DNA of 64,000 bases from Bryobacterales bacterium (lineage in GTDB: Bacteria > Acidobacteriota > Terriglobia > Bryobacterales > Bryobacteraceae), in NCBI GenBank assembly GCA_026954325.1, contig JAIXKK010000030.1, positions 24,607-88,606 on the forward strand, read 5' to 3'. The notes beneath the pieces were generated by a model, which saw nothing but the letters and a program-made list of their open reading frames with translations, was not told the origin of the DNA and did not search any database. Below are positions 8,665-17,754 of this stretch, piece by piece; position 1 is the first letter of the stretch, and every line of letters starts with the position of its first letter. The position numbers and the translations under genes are program-made.

Positions 8665-10089
8665 TTACGCGATGATCTCTTTGATCACCCTGCCGCCAAT
8701 GTCGGTCAGCTTCTTATAACGTCCGGCGTGCAGGAACGTCAGGCGGCCCTGGTCGAGCCCCAGCAATTGCAGCAGCGTGGCGTGCACATCCCGCAGCGGA
8801 ATCGGATCTTCAGCGGGGCGCACGGAAAACTCATCCGTCTCTCCGAAGGTGGACCCCGCTTTAACGTTGCCTCCGGCCATCCACATCACCAACCCATATT
8901 GGTTGTGATCGCGGCCGGGCTTGTCGGTGACCAGATTGTTGTCGAACGGTGTCCGGCCCATCTCCGAAGCCCACACCACCAGCGTCTCCTCGAGCAATCC
9001 GCGCGATTTCAAGTCCTTGATCAGCCCCGCCACTCCCTTATCCACCTCGCGGCAATGCTTCGGGACGCGGCCCTGCACGTCGCCATGATCATCCCAGCGG
9101 TCGCCGCCCGCTCCGTGCAGGCAGAGAATATAGCGCACGCCACGTTCTACCATACGGCGCGCCATGAGGCACTGGCGGCCGAACGGCTCGGAAATCGGGT
9201 CATCCAATCCGTACAGCTTCCTCGTCGCCTCGGACTCCTTACTCAAGTCCACCAGTTCGGGGGCCTTCGATTGCATACGGAAGGCAAGCTCATAGGAAGC
9301 GATGCGCGCCTCCAGTTCGCTCGTATTCGTGCGCGCTCCGCTGTGCTCTTCGCTGAACCACTTCAACAAGTCGAGTTCCGAGCGCTGCTCGGATGCGCTG
9401 ACCGCGGCAGGCCGGTTCAGGTCCACAATAGGCGCGGAACCGTTGCGGAAGATGGTCCCCTGATAGGCCGCCGGCAGGAATCCGTTGCCCCAGACACCCG
9501 CTCCGCCGATGGTGGAGCCGCGGTGATCGCCGAGCACGATAAAACCGGGAAGATCCTGATTTTCCGTGCCGAGTCCATAGGTGACCCAGGCGCCGATGGA
9601 AGCGCTCCCCGGAAACTGATTTCCCGTCAACGAATGGTAGACCGCCGGGCCGTGATTGTTGTTGTCCACCTTCACGCCGTGAATGAACGCCAGCTCATCC
9701 ACCGTGGAGGCGAGCGCCGGCATCAGGTCCGTAATCCAGCGGCCCGATTGGCCGTGCCGCCGCAGCGGCGCTACCGGCGGGATGACACGATTCGGAGCGG
9801 CGGAAAACGTGGCGATCTCTCCGCTTGTCCCCCGGGCTTGCGGCATCCGCTGCCCGGCGTACTTGAGCAAGGCCGGCTTGTGCTCGAACAACTCCATCTG
9901 GCTGACGCCGCCCTCCATAAAGAGGAAGATGCAACTCTTGGCCTTGGCGGCGAAGTGCCGCGGCTTGGGTGACAGCGGATTGCCCCTGCCGCCGGCTGCC
10001 GGGGCGATGCCGGCGAACGCCAGCCCGCCCAGGCCAAGGTAGGAATCGAACAGCATCCGCCGGCGGGAAATCAGTTTCGGATCGAACAT
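8665..10089 (-). CDS. DUF1501 family exported protein
   Basis: A 474-residue member of the DUF1501 (alkaline-phosphatase-fold) family. It has a Tat-like N-terminus (ISRRRMLFDSYLGLGGLAFAG), and family blocks such as FLFMEGGVSQMELFEHKP, VWASEMGRTPF and PGRDHNQYGLVMWMAGG near the C-terminus. In planctomycetes and acidobacteria these genes pair with a PSD1/DUF1549-DUF1553 cytochrome gene; here that partner, 13 bases upstream, is gutted by an internal deletion (10103-10980), while this gene looks complete. The reaction is not known; the conserved His/Asp/Glu pattern suggests a metal-dependent sulfatase- or phosphatase-like fold. Confidence 0.9.
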   Translation of the reverse strand: MFDPKLISRRRMLFDSYLGLGGLAFAGIAPAAGGRGNPLSPKPRHFAAKAKSCIFLFMEGGVSQMELFEHKPALLKYAGQRMPQARGTSGEIATFSAAPNRVIPPVAPLRRHGQSGRWITDLMPALASTVDELAFIHGVKVDNNNHGPAVYHSLTGNQFPGSASIGAWVTYGLGTENQDLPGFIVLGDHRGSTIGGAGVWGNGFLPAAYQGTIFRNGSAPIVDLNRPAAVSASEQRSELDLLKWFSEEHSGARTNTSELEARIASYELAFRMQSKAPELVDLSKESEATRKLYGLDDPISEPFGRQCLMARRMVERGVRYILCLHGAGGDRWDDHGDVQGRVPKHCREVDKGVAGLIKDLKSRGLLEETLVVWASEMGRTPFDNNLVTDKPGRDHNQYGLVMWMAGGNVKAGSTFGETDEFSVRPAEDPIPLRDVHATLLQLLGLDQGRLTFLHAGRYKKLTDIGGRVIKEIIA

Positions 10090-10102
10090 AGCGCCACTCT
10101 CC

Positions 10103-10980
10103 TCAATCCAGATACAGAAATTCGTTGGCGTTCAGCAGCACGCGGCAAATCGCATCCAGGCCGCCGGAAAATTTTTCAAATTTCGCCTTCTCGGCCGCGC
10201 TGGGCGGGCGCTGCAGGACATATTGAAAGGCCTTCGTCACCTCCGCCGCGCGTCCTTTGGCGTTCCGTTCCACTCGCTCCGCAAGTTGGGCCGCTTCGTC
10301 TTGCACCAGGTAGCCGTTCATCATGCTCAGCGCCTGGAGCGGAGTGGTGGTGACGCTACGCCGTTCGCACGACTCGCTGAATACGGGTGCATCGAAGGCC
10401 GCCATCACCGGCAGCGGCAGCGAGCGGCGGTGGAAAATGTAAATGCTCCGCCGGCGCGCGTCTTCCTCTTTCTCGTTCGGCTCCCACATCACGCCGCCGC
10501 CGCGGCCGTATCGCGCGAAGTCCGCAAGATCGGCGGGAAGCGGCGGAAAGATGCTGGGTCCGCCGCGCTCCGGATTCAAGCGCCCGCTGATGTACAGCAC
10601 GCTGTCACGGATCTCTTCCGCCTCCAGCCGCCGGCGGTTGGCGCGCCACAACAGCTTGTTTTCCGGATCCAGTTTTCAATACGTCCGATGTCCGCGGCCG
10701 CCAGCGCCCCACCGAAAGGCATGCGCGGCGCCATCTCGCACTTCAGCATCTTCACGAGCGGGCTCAGTTCCGGATGTCCGCCGATCACAGCCTTGCCGTG
10801 ATTCTTACCGCCGGCGATGACAGCCTGAAGCGTCTCAACCGAGAAGTCACTGCTCCTGGTCTTCCCCGCATGGCACGCCGCGCAGTGGGTATTGAGGAGG
10901 GGAGCGATGTCACGGGTAAAGTCGGGAGCGGCGGCGAAGACAGCCGGGACGAACCCCAGGAGGAGAAGGAGGCGGGACAT
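10103..10980 (-). pseudogene. PSD1/DUF1553 cytochrome gene with internal deletion
   Basis: The 5' part (10980 down to about 10675) encodes a signal peptide (MSRLLLLLGFVPAVFA) and a PSCyt1 cytochrome-c domain with the heme site HCAACHAG, ending at the family position RIENWI. The sequence then jumps, in another frame, to the DUF1553 block DPENKLLWRANRRRLEAE, and continues to the normal C-terminus NANEFLYLD at 10103. Everything between (the DUF1549 domain and the first half of DUF1553) is missing, roughly 1.5-2 kb by comparison with family length, and the join near 10660-10675 is frameshifted. Both flanks still read as good protein, so the deletion is recent or is an assembly artefact. Confidence 0.85.
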
Positions 10981-11003
10981 GCTGGTGAAATGAGTATATC
11001 AAG

Positions 11004-11015
11004 GCGCTTAAGCGC
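11004..11015. promoter_or_regulatory. 12-bp perfect palindrome GCGCTTAAGCGC
   Basis: GCGCTTAAGCGC is a perfect palindrome that contains the stop codon of the deformylase gene. It lies just upstream of TATACT (minus strand, about 10993-10998), a possible -10 for the PSD1 relic starting at 10980. It could be an operator of the former PSD1/DUF1501 unit, or simply part of the gene end. Confidence 0.3.
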
Positions 11016-11520
11016 TTGAGACGCCGGCGTACCGCCGCTTCCACTCTTCCCGCGTGCACAGGTTGTTGCTATCCACCCCACGGTCAATCGCCAGAATCCC
11101 GTCGAGATGGTCCATCTCATGTTGCAGCAATTCCGAGAACGCTCCGGATACCCTCAACTCGCGCCCCGCGCCGTGTACGTCGGTGTACCGCAGTTGAACT
11201 TCAACAGATCGCCGCACGCGAACCAGCAAATCCGGGAACGAGAAGCAATCATCCCAGAGATCGAAAGTCTCCTCGCTGAGGGAAACAAACTCGGGGTTCA
11301 CCAGCGAGTAGGCTGCGCCATCCATCTCGATATAGATGACGCGCGTCAACTCCCCGATCTGCACCGCGCTGATGCCGCGGCCGAAGACGTGCGTGCGCTG
11401 GAACTCATGCAGCGTATCCCGAAGGTCAGCCAGAACAACGCCGGCATCTTCCAGACGCGCCGGAACGGAGCGTTCCCGCAACAGCGGATCGCCAAGCTGC
11501 AGGATGCGCCTTGCGGCCAT
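11008..11520 (-). CDS. def: peptide deformylase
   Basis: A 170-residue peptide deformylase, which removes the formyl group from new proteins with a metal bound by one Cys and two His. Motif 1 is GRGISAVQIG (residues 47-56). Motif 2 is DDCFSFP with the metal ligand Cys92, where EGCLS is usual. Motif 3 is QHEMDHLDG with His134, Glu135 and His138. All metal ligands and the catalytic Glu are kept, but motif 2 is atypical, so this may be a second-type or specialised deformylase rather than the housekeeping copy. It lies 3 bases after the pentapeptide-repeat gene and is probably co-transcribed with it. Confidence 0.88.
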   Translation of the reverse strand: MAARRILQLGDPLLRERSVPARLEDAGVVLADLRDTLHEFQRTHVFGRGISAVQIGELTRVIYIEMDGAAYSLVNPEFVSLSEETFDLWDDCFSFPDLLVRVRRSVEVQLRYTDVHGAGRELRVSGAFSELLQHEMDHLDGILAIDRGVDSNNLCTREEWKRRYAGVSSA

Positions 11521-11523
11521 GGC

Positions 11524-12498
11524 TCAGAACGTAAATTCGATGGGCAGTTGCGTCGCGTCGTCCTTCTTCACGCGCACAATCTGTTCGCCAACCAGGTTCT
11601 TCACTGTGAACAGGTTCGCGCCGCTGATGTCCGTGCCGCTGAAGTTCACCTTCTCGACGTTGGCATCGGTGAGATCGGCGCCCGTCAGGTTGGCGGCGCG
11701 CATGTCGGCTTTGGAAAGATTGGCCCCCTTCAGGTTGGCGCCGGCCAGGTTCGCGCTGTCGAGGTTCGCCCCGGTAAGATCGGCTCCGGCAAGGGTTGCA
11801 CCGCTCAGGTTGGCCTGCCGCAGGTCCGCGCCCGAGAGATTGGCGTTCGTCAGATTGCAGCCGGAAAAGTTCGTCGTCTCGCCCGTGGCTTTGCTCAGGT
11901 TCGCGCCTGTCAGGTCCACGCCGCTGAAGTCGGCGCCGCGCGCGTTCGTGGACTCGATGATCGCACTCACCATGGAAGACCCGCGCAGATCGGCCTTCTG
12001 CAGATTCGCGCCGGTAAGATTCGCGCCCTTGAGATTGGCTCCGTTGAGATCGGCGCCCCGCGGATCGGAGCCGGCGAGATTCGCGCCCTCGAGGAGCGCG
12101 TTTTTCATGTTGGCTCCGCGAAGATCAGCTTTCGTGAGATTGGCCGCGAAGAAGTTCGTGTTGCTCAAGTCCGCCTTGCTCAGAATCGCCTGCTCGAAGA
12201 CGCTCTTGCGCAACTGGCTGCCGGAAAGACTCGCGTTGCGCAGGTCGGCGGTCCGCAAAACGGCCGATTCGAGCGTCGCCTTGGAAAGATTGGCGCCTTC
12301 GAGTTGCGTCTTCACCAGGCTCGCCCCGGTCAGGTTCACCTCGCTCAGATTGGACCTGGTGAGGTTCGCCCCGTCCAGTTTCTGTTTGGTCAAGTCCGCG
12401 CCGCTGAAATCCGGAATGGTGCCGGGCTTCTGAATCCGCTGGAAATTCCATTTGTCGATGCCTGCTTTGAGCAGTGTCATGTGGGCGGCATTTGCCAT
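11524..12498 (-). CDS. pentapeptide-repeat protein
   Basis: A 324-residue protein made almost wholly of A(D/N)LxxA-type pentapeptide repeats from about residue 30 on (for example GADLTKQKLDGANLTRSNL), expected to fold as a right-handed quadrilateral beta-helix. The last 35 residues (ISGANLFTVKNLVGEQIV) form a C-terminal cap. The ATG at 12498 is favoured by AAGGAAA about 13 bases upstream; a further in-frame ATG at 12546 lacks such a site. No signal peptide or membrane helix is visible, so it is probably cytoplasmic. The function is unknown; some relatives mimic DNA and protect gyrase, but nothing here shows that. Confidence 0.9.
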   Translation of the reverse strand: MANAAHMTLLKAGIDKWNFQRIQKPGTIPDFSGADLTKQKLDGANLTRSNLSEVNLTGASLVKTQLEGANLSKATLESAVLRTADLRNASLSGSQLRKSVFEQAILSKADLSNTNFFAANLTKADLRGANMKNALLEGANLAGSDPRGADLNGANLKGANLTGANLQKADLRGSSMVSAIIESTNARGADFSGVDLTGANLSKATGETTNFSGCNLTNANLSGADLRQANLSGATLAGADLTGANLDSANLAGANLKGANLSKADMRAANLTGADLTDANVEKVNFSGTDISGANLFTVKNLVGEQIVRVKKDDATQLPIEFTF

Positions 12499-12630
12499 GT
12501 GTGCGTCGTTTCCTTTCTCCGATATTTCGAGGCAATCATAACGCACTGCGAACAGCAGCGCTACACGAACATCCTTTGTTTCAATTCATTTCCTGCCGGC
12601 GTATCGCATCCCGCGGCGCAATTTCCTATG

Positions 12631-14259
12631 ATGGACGCCATGCTCCGCCGAAGAGATCTGCTCGCCATGCTGCCCGCGGCCTATGCCTCCGTCAAGGTTC
12701 CAGACAAACTGGTGGTGCTGACGCTCGATGATGCCGTCAAGTCGCATCGCACCTTCGTTGCTCCCTTCCTGCGGGACCTCGGATTCCGCGCCACCTTCTT
12801 TGTGTCCCATCGCTGGATGGAAGACCGCGAGCATTTCATGACGTGGAACGACATCGCCGAGATCCACCAGATGGGCTTCGAGATCGGAAACCACACCTGG
12901 ACGCACGCGGATTTTTCGGTTCCCCGCAACGCCGCGCGGTTGGCGGGCGAGTTGGCGCTTGTCGATGCCGAGTTGCGCAAGGTGAAGGCGCCCAGGCCGG
13001 CGGTGTTTGCGCACACGGGCAACACGTTCGGCCCCGAGTCCCTCGCCGTCATCCGCAACGCCGGCATCCGGCTCGCACGCCGCGGCCTGTCTCCGGAAGT
13101 CGAGTATGGCAAGGTCGCCATCGGGCCCACGCTCGATGTGACGAAGCATCATCCCCTCCTGATTCCCACTACCGGCGACGCCTACCCCAATTGGACCTTC
13201 GATCACTTCCGCAACGTCGTGAGCCGCGCGCGCGGCGGGCAAATCGTCGTGCTGCAGTTCCATGGCGTGCCGGATATTGCCCACCCGTGGGTCCATACGC
13301 CCCCGGAAGCCTTCCGGCGCTACATGGAATATCTGAAAAAGGAGAACTTCCAGGTGCTGGCGCTGGGAGACCTGGCGCCCTACTTTGACTTTGACCACCC
13401 CCCACGGGACCCGCTGCTCCACACAAGGTATAAGGAGCCGAAAAACGGAAAATTGCTGCTGCCCGCCGAGATGGAGGCGAGCCGCGGGGACGAGGCGTAC
13501 TGGATCGCCAACATGTCCCAGCATGGCTATTCCCCGCAAGAGATGGCCCGCGTGCTCGGCCATGAGGCGCAGCCGGTGAAGACGACAGCGGGCGGTTTGC
13601 GCATCTTGACCTACCCCGGCGGACGTCATCCTCGCATCGGTTTCCTCGATGGAGCCATCGACCCCATGCGCGGCACGAAAGCCACCGTCTTTCTTCCCTG
13701 GCCTGATGCCGGCTACGTCGTGGTGGATGTTCCCGAGGCCATCTTCAGCAACCTGGGACTCACCTTCCTCGCCCACACGCACATCCCCACCATTTGGAAC
13801 AACCAGAACGCAATCATCGAGAACCGCGACTGGCAGCGGAACGCGGATGGCTCGCTCGCCTCCGAATGGACGCTGCCCAACAAGATCGCCTTCGGCGCCA
13901 CCCTTCGCGTGGAGCAGGAAACCGTTCAGATGGAACTGTGGCTGCGCAACGGAACGCCGCAACTCCTCACCGGCCTGCGCGTGCAAAACTGCGTGATGAC
14001 GAAAGGCGCGCCTGGATTCCGTGCCCAAACCAACGACAATAAGACCTTCCGCCAGCCGCTGGCCGCGGTTCGCTCGAGCGATGGGAGCCGTTGGATCCTC
14101 ACCGAGTGGGACCGCAGCGGCAGGGTCTGGGGAAACCAGAACTGCCCCTGCTTCCACTCTGACCCTGTTCTGCCCGACTGTCCACCCGGAGAGACCGTGC
14201 GGGTGAAGGGCCGGCTCTGGTTTCACGAGGGGGACCTCGCCGGAGGTCTTACCAGGTAA
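12631..14259 (+). CDS. polysaccharide deacetylase-like protein with a large unknown C-terminal domain
   Basis: About 542 residues (ATG at 12628, 12631 or 12640; the last gives MLRRRDLLAMLPAAYA, a likely signal peptide). Residues about 25-260 form a NodB-type deacetylase domain: VVLTLDDA, where TFDDG is usual, GFRATFFVSH, and the metal-binding HxxxH in GNHTWTHADF. Members remove acetyl groups from chitin, peptidoglycan or xylan oligomers. The remaining 270 or so residues (from about KNGKLLLPAEMEAS) are beta-rich and include FLPWPDAGYVVVD, HTHIPTIWNNQN and WGNQNCPCFHSDP; I do not recognise this domain. The missing second Asp-Gly of the first motif makes the catalytic state uncertain. The gene is divergent from the pentapeptide-repeat gene. 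Confidence 0.8.
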   Translation: MDAMLRRRDLLAMLPAAYASVKVPDKLVVLTLDDAVKSHRTFVAPFLRDLGFRATFFVSHRWMEDREHFMTWNDIAEIHQMGFEIGNHTWTHADFSVPRNAARLAGELALVDAELRKVKAPRPAVFAHTGNTFGPESLAVIRNAGIRLARRGLSPEVEYGKVAIGPTLDVTKHHPLLIPTTGDAYPNWTFDHFRNVVSRARGGQIVVLQFHGVPDIAHPWVHTPPEAFRRYMEYLKKENFQVLALGDLAPYFDFDHPPRDPLLHTRYKEPKNGKLLLPAEMEASRGDEAYWIANMSQHGYSPQEMARVLGHEAQPVKTTAGGLRILTYPGGRHPRIGFLDGAIDPMRGTKATVFLPWPDAGYVVVDVPEAIFSNLGLTFLAHTHIPTIWNNQNAIIENRDWQRNADGSLASEWTLPNKIAFGATLRVEQETVQMELWLRNGTPQLLTGLRVQNCVMTKGAPGFRAQTNDNKTFRQPLAAVRSSDGSRWILTEWDRSGRVWGNQNCPCFHSDPVLPDCPPGETVRVKGRLWFHEGDLAGGLTR

Positions 14260-14281
14260 TACGCTCCCATTGCTGATCAAT

Positions 14282-14320
14282 AACAGCAGTGTGAATGTTC
14301 GATGAATGATTCACGCTGTT
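14282..14320 (+). promoter_or_regulatory. strong hairpin upstream of the TonB-receptor gene
   Basis: AACAGC (14282-14287) and GTGAAT (14291-14296) pair with ATTCAC (14309-14314) and GCTGTT (14315-14320), a 12-bp stem with a 3-base bulge and a 12-base loop. No T-run follows, so it is not a classical terminator of the deacetylase gene. Confidence 0.5.
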
Positions 14321-14357
14321 CATGTAAGAAACATTCGCTGTAATGCGATTTCGCGCG

Positions 14358-14379
14358 CCGGTAACTCGTTTGTTACTGG
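14358..14379 (+). promoter_or_regulatory. second hairpin in the TonB-receptor leader
   Basis: CCGGTAAC (14358-14365) pairs with GTTACTGG (14372-14379) over the loop TCGTTT, 8 bp with one G-T pair. It ends 32 bases before the receptor start codon and could act in the leader mRNA. Confidence 0.4.
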
Positions 14380-14411
14380 ATCGAAACATGCCTCCCTTAC
14401 ACTGGCGATTG

Positions 14412-17400
14412 ATGACTACCAGGTTTGTAAAGATACTTCTCTGCCCGATTTTGTTGGCGGCCGGATTGTCCGGCCAAATCAGCGTCGGGCGAATCGCAGG
14501 TAACGTAACGGATGGAACAGGCGCCGTGATCCCCGGCGTGAAGGTGACCGCTCGCAATGAGCGCACGGGATTGGAACAGGCTGTGACCACCCAGGCGAAC
14601 GGCCAGTACCTGATCACCCAGCTTTTGCCTGCCGCTTACACCGTGACCATGTCCTTGGAGGGATTTACAGACTCACAGTTCACGGGCATAGCCCTTCAGG
14701 TCGGCCAGGAGCGTACGGTGAACGCCGTCCTCCAACCCGCCGGCATAGCCACGGAAATAACCGTCTCCAGCGGGGGATTGGCGCAGGTGGATACCAGCAG
14801 CGCCCGTATCGGAGCCAACGTCAGTGAGCGCGAAGTGTCGCAACTGCCCCTGAACGGCCGCCAGGTTTCGCAACTCTACCTGATGGCGCCCGGAGCCGTA
14901 AACAGCGGTTCCGGCGCTTATGACAACATCCGCTTCAGCGGCCGCTCGAACCAGGAAAACGTAATCCGCTTCGACGGCGTCGAAGGCACATCCATAGTCG
15001 ACGCCTCGCCGGGAAGTCTGAACGGCGAATCAACCTCTCTTTTCCGCCTCCAGCAGAGCCTCGAGAATGTGCAGGAGTTCCGTGTCGACACCAGCAATTA
15101 CCCTGCCGAGTACGGCACGGGGACCGGCGGGCAGATCAGCTTCGTGACCAAATCAGGATCCAGCCAGTTCCACGGTTCCTTGTTTGAATACATCCGCAAC
15201 GATTCAATGGACGCCCGCAATTTCTTCGACGGGGCGGACAAATCGAAGCTGCGGCTGAACCAGTTCGGCGGCTCCATCGGCGGCCCCATCGCAAAGGACA
15301 AGGCGTTCTTCTTCGCCGGCTATGAAGCGCTCCGCCAGCGCACGGCCACGCCGTTTGTCGAATCGACGCTCAGCGCCGCCGCCCGCGCAAAGGCCGTTCC
15401 CTCCATCCGGCCCCTGCTCGCCGCGTTTCCCATCGGACAGTTCCCCACCAGCGATCCGAACCTCGATGTCGTCACCGTTACTGGCCCGGGATATGTCGAC
15501 GAGGACTCCGGCAGCGTCCGTTTCGACTACAATCTCACTGACCGCTTCCGCCTCTATGCCCGCTACTTCCGTGACCAGGGCCGCGCGTCGCAGACGCAGA
15601 ACTCCACGCTCAGCCGGTACCAGACAACCGCTGTTCCGCAGAACGCGGTGCTCAGCCTGAACCAGGTCTGGACCCCGGCCCTCCTCAACGAAACGAAGAT
15701 CGGCTTCAACGGCTCGAAGACTCGCGTCGCCGGCGTTCCCGGACCCAGTCCGGATGCGAATATCAACGGCGTCACCCTGAACCTTACCGGCAGCGTCGCG
15801 CTCGGCGGCATCGCCGGCCAGGTGGGTAACGCCGCTCTCGCCCAGCCTACCGGCCTGATTCGCCTCTCCAGCGCTTTCAACGGCCGCGGCGCTCCCTACA
15901 CCAACGATTCCATCTCCTTCATAGACAACCTTTCGGTGATCCGCGGCTCGCACAATTTCAAGTTCGGCGGCGAAGTGCGGCGCATCCAGTTGTACAACGA
16001 TCAGTTGGGCGGAACTACCTATAGCTTCGCCAACATTGATTCATTCCTGAACAACAAGCCGGCATCCATCGCCTTCAACGGCGACCTCGGCGCCATTAGC
16101 CCGTTCACTGCCCTTTCCGGAGTCGCGCACCTGCGCCAGAACTACTACATCCTTTACGCGCAGGATGAGTGGAAAATCCGGCCCAACGTCACGCTGAGCT
16201 ATGGTCTGCGCTACGAGTACTATCAGCCGCTCCGTGAAACGCGCAACAAGAACGTGTACTTCAACATGCTCACGGGCGGCATCATCCCGAAGTATGATCA
16301 GGCCTGGTATCACAGCTCCACGAAGAACTTCGGACCACGCCTCGGTTTGAGCTGGTCGCCCAACCGGTTCGGAAATCGCACCGTCTTCCGCGTCGGCGGC
16401 GGCTACTTCTACGGACCGGGCCAGACCGAAGACCAACTCCAGCCGGAAGCCAACGACCGCATCGGACGCAGCATTTCCGGCAACAACCCGTTAAACGTCT
16501 ACCCCTTGAACATCAGCGCCATCTACGCGGGCTACAACATCAACGACCCGAACCTCGGCTACCAGCCGCGAGCGTATGCGCCGGGATATACGATTCCCGA
16601 ACGGATTCTCGAGTACACCGCCAGCCTACAGCAGACTCTGCCCGGAGACGCCGTGCTGACCGTTGCCTATGTCGGCAGCCAGGGCCGCAACCTGTTCCTC
16701 CGCGGCTTCACGAACCTCATCACCGGCGTCTCGATGAATGCAACGGGCGCGGCTGTGGTCCAGCGCCGGTTTGGCAACCGCTTTGCCGAAATCGACTACA
16801 AAACCAGCGGCGGCGCTTCCCACTACAATTCGCTGCAAATGACCATCAATCGCCGCTTCTCCACCGGCTTCTCGCTCTCCGGCCAATACACTTACGGCCA
16901 CGACATCGGCAACTCCGCCGGCTCGAACGAAGCGAACACCTCGCAGAGCCCGTATGACTTCGGTCTCGACCGCGGCAACAATAACTTCGACATTCGCCAA
17001 AGCGCGAACTTCGCCATGCTCTACGACTTGCCGTTCGGCCGCGGAAAGAAGTTCGGGGCAAACAGTAACAAGACCATGCAGATGCTGGCTGGTTCGTGGC
17101 AGGTGGGCGGACTCCTGAACATGCGTTCGGGAGTGCCCATCGATGTCCTCATGGTCCGGCCCGACATTGCCTATCACGACACCCGCGACGGCCTCATCTA
17201 TTCCTCCCCCGTCGTGGACACCAATGGAACCATCTACACCTTCCCGGTGGTGAACACGCCCGGCGGCGGCGCTTCGCGTAACGTGCGGCGTCCCGATGTC
17301 GTGGCGGGAGTCAATCCTTACCGCAACCAGGGCCTCCAGTTTCTGAATCCCGCGGTCTTCTCGCTGCCCGCTCCGGGCTCCTTCGGAAACTCCGGACGCA

Positions 17401-17750
17401 ACGGGCTGCATGGTCCGAACCTCTCGCAGTTCGATCTCACCGTCAGCAAACGCGCCTTCGTCACTGAGGGTAAGAACATCGAGTTCCGCGCGGAGATCTA
17501 CAATCTGTTCAACCACGCGAATTTCGCCAATCCCGGCAACATTCGCCTCCGTGAACCCCTTCCGGCCGGCGGCACGTTCCCCGGCGGTGTCGTCCCAGCG
17601 GCGAACTTCCGCAACTCGCTCCAACCCGGACAGGCGTTTTCCTCAGCCACCGCCGGCGGTTTGTGGGGAACGCTGAATTCCACCGTTGCCAACCAGATCG
17701 GCCTCGGCACGAACCGGCAGGTTCAGTTGTCGCTCCGCTTCACCTTTTGA
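14412..17750 (+). CDS. TonB-dependent receptor, Oar-like, with carboxypeptidase-regulatory domain
   Basis: A 1112-residue outer-membrane receptor. After a signal peptide (MTTRFVKILLCPILLAAGLSG) comes a CarboxypepD_reg beta-sandwich (about 24-110: GRIAGNVTDGTGAVIPGV), a plug domain (about 115-230, REVSQLPLNGRQVSQL) and a long beta-barrel ending in the outer-membrane signature QVQLSLRFTF. This OmpA-related/Oar architecture is expanded in acidobacteria and is presumed to import oligosaccharides or peptides; no substrate can be assigned. The start at 14412 is chosen because the upstream in-frame ATG at 14343 would precede the signal peptide with unrelated residues. The leader carries two hairpins (14282-14320, 14358-14379). 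The PSD1/DUF1501 relic ends 5 bases downstream on the other strand. Confidence 0.92.
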   Translation: MTTRFVKILLCPILLAAGLSGQISVGRIAGNVTDGTGAVIPGVKVTARNERTGLEQAVTTQANGQYLITQLLPAAYTVTMSLEGFTDSQFTGIALQVGQERTVNAVLQPAGIATEITVSSGGLAQVDTSSARIGANVSEREVSQLPLNGRQVSQLYLMAPGAVNSGSGAYDNIRFSGRSNQENVIRFDGVEGTSIVDASPGSLNGESTSLFRLQQSLENVQEFRVDTSNYPAEYGTGTGGQISFVTKSGSSQFHGSLFEYIRNDSMDARNFFDGADKSKLRLNQFGGSIGGPIAKDKAFFFAGYEALRQRTATPFVESTLSAAARAKAVPSIRPLLAAFPIGQFPTSDPNLDVVTVTGPGYVDEDSGSVRFDYNLTDRFRLYARYFRDQGRASQTQNSTLSRYQTTAVPQNAVLSLNQVWTPALLNETKIGFNGSKTRVAGVPGPSPDANINGVTLNLTGSVALGGIAGQVGNAALAQPTGLIRLSSAFNGRGAPYTNDSISFIDNLSVIRGSHNFKFGGEVRRIQLYNDQLGGTTYSFANIDSFLNNKPASIAFNGDLGAISPFTALSGVAHLRQNYYILYAQDEWKIRPNVTLSYGLRYEYYQPLRETRNKNVYFNMLTGGIIPKYDQAWYHSSTKNFGPRLGLSWSPNRFGNRTVFRVGGGYFYGPGQTEDQLQPEANDRIGRSISGNNPLNVYPLNISAIYAGYNINDPNLGYQPRAYAPGYTIPERILEYTASLQQTLPGDAVLTVAYVGSQGRNLFLRGFTNLITGVSMNATGAAVVQRRFGNRFAEIDYKTSGGASHYNSLQMTINRRFSTGFSLSGQYTYGHDIGNSAGSNEANTSQSPYDFGLDRGNNNFDIRQSANFAMLYDLPFGRGKKFGANSNKTMQMLAGSWQVGGLLNMRSGVPIDVLMVRPDIAYHDTRDGLIYSSPVVDTNGTIYTFPVVNTPGGGASRNVRRPDVVAGVNPYRNQGLQFLNPAVFSLPAPGSFGNSGRNGLHGPNLSQFDLTVSKRAFVTEGKNIEFRAEIYNLFNHANFANPGNIRLREPLPAGGTFPGGVVPAANFRNSLQPGQAFSSATAGGLWGTLNSTVANQIGLGTNRQVQLSLRFTF

Positions 17751-17754
17751 GGAC

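Noticed and set aside
8728..9972. A 414-codon plus-strand frame across the DUF1501 gene
   Set aside because: Antisense shadow; the minus strand carries all the family motifs and a Tat-like signal.
11107..12627. A long plus-strand frame leading into the deacetylase gene
   Set aside because: It is the antisense of the deformylase and pentapeptide-repeat genes; the real gene starts near 12631.
12586..14280. A 564-codon minus-strand frame across the deacetylase gene
   Set aside because: Shadow of a GC-rich coding region; the plus strand carries the NodB motifs.
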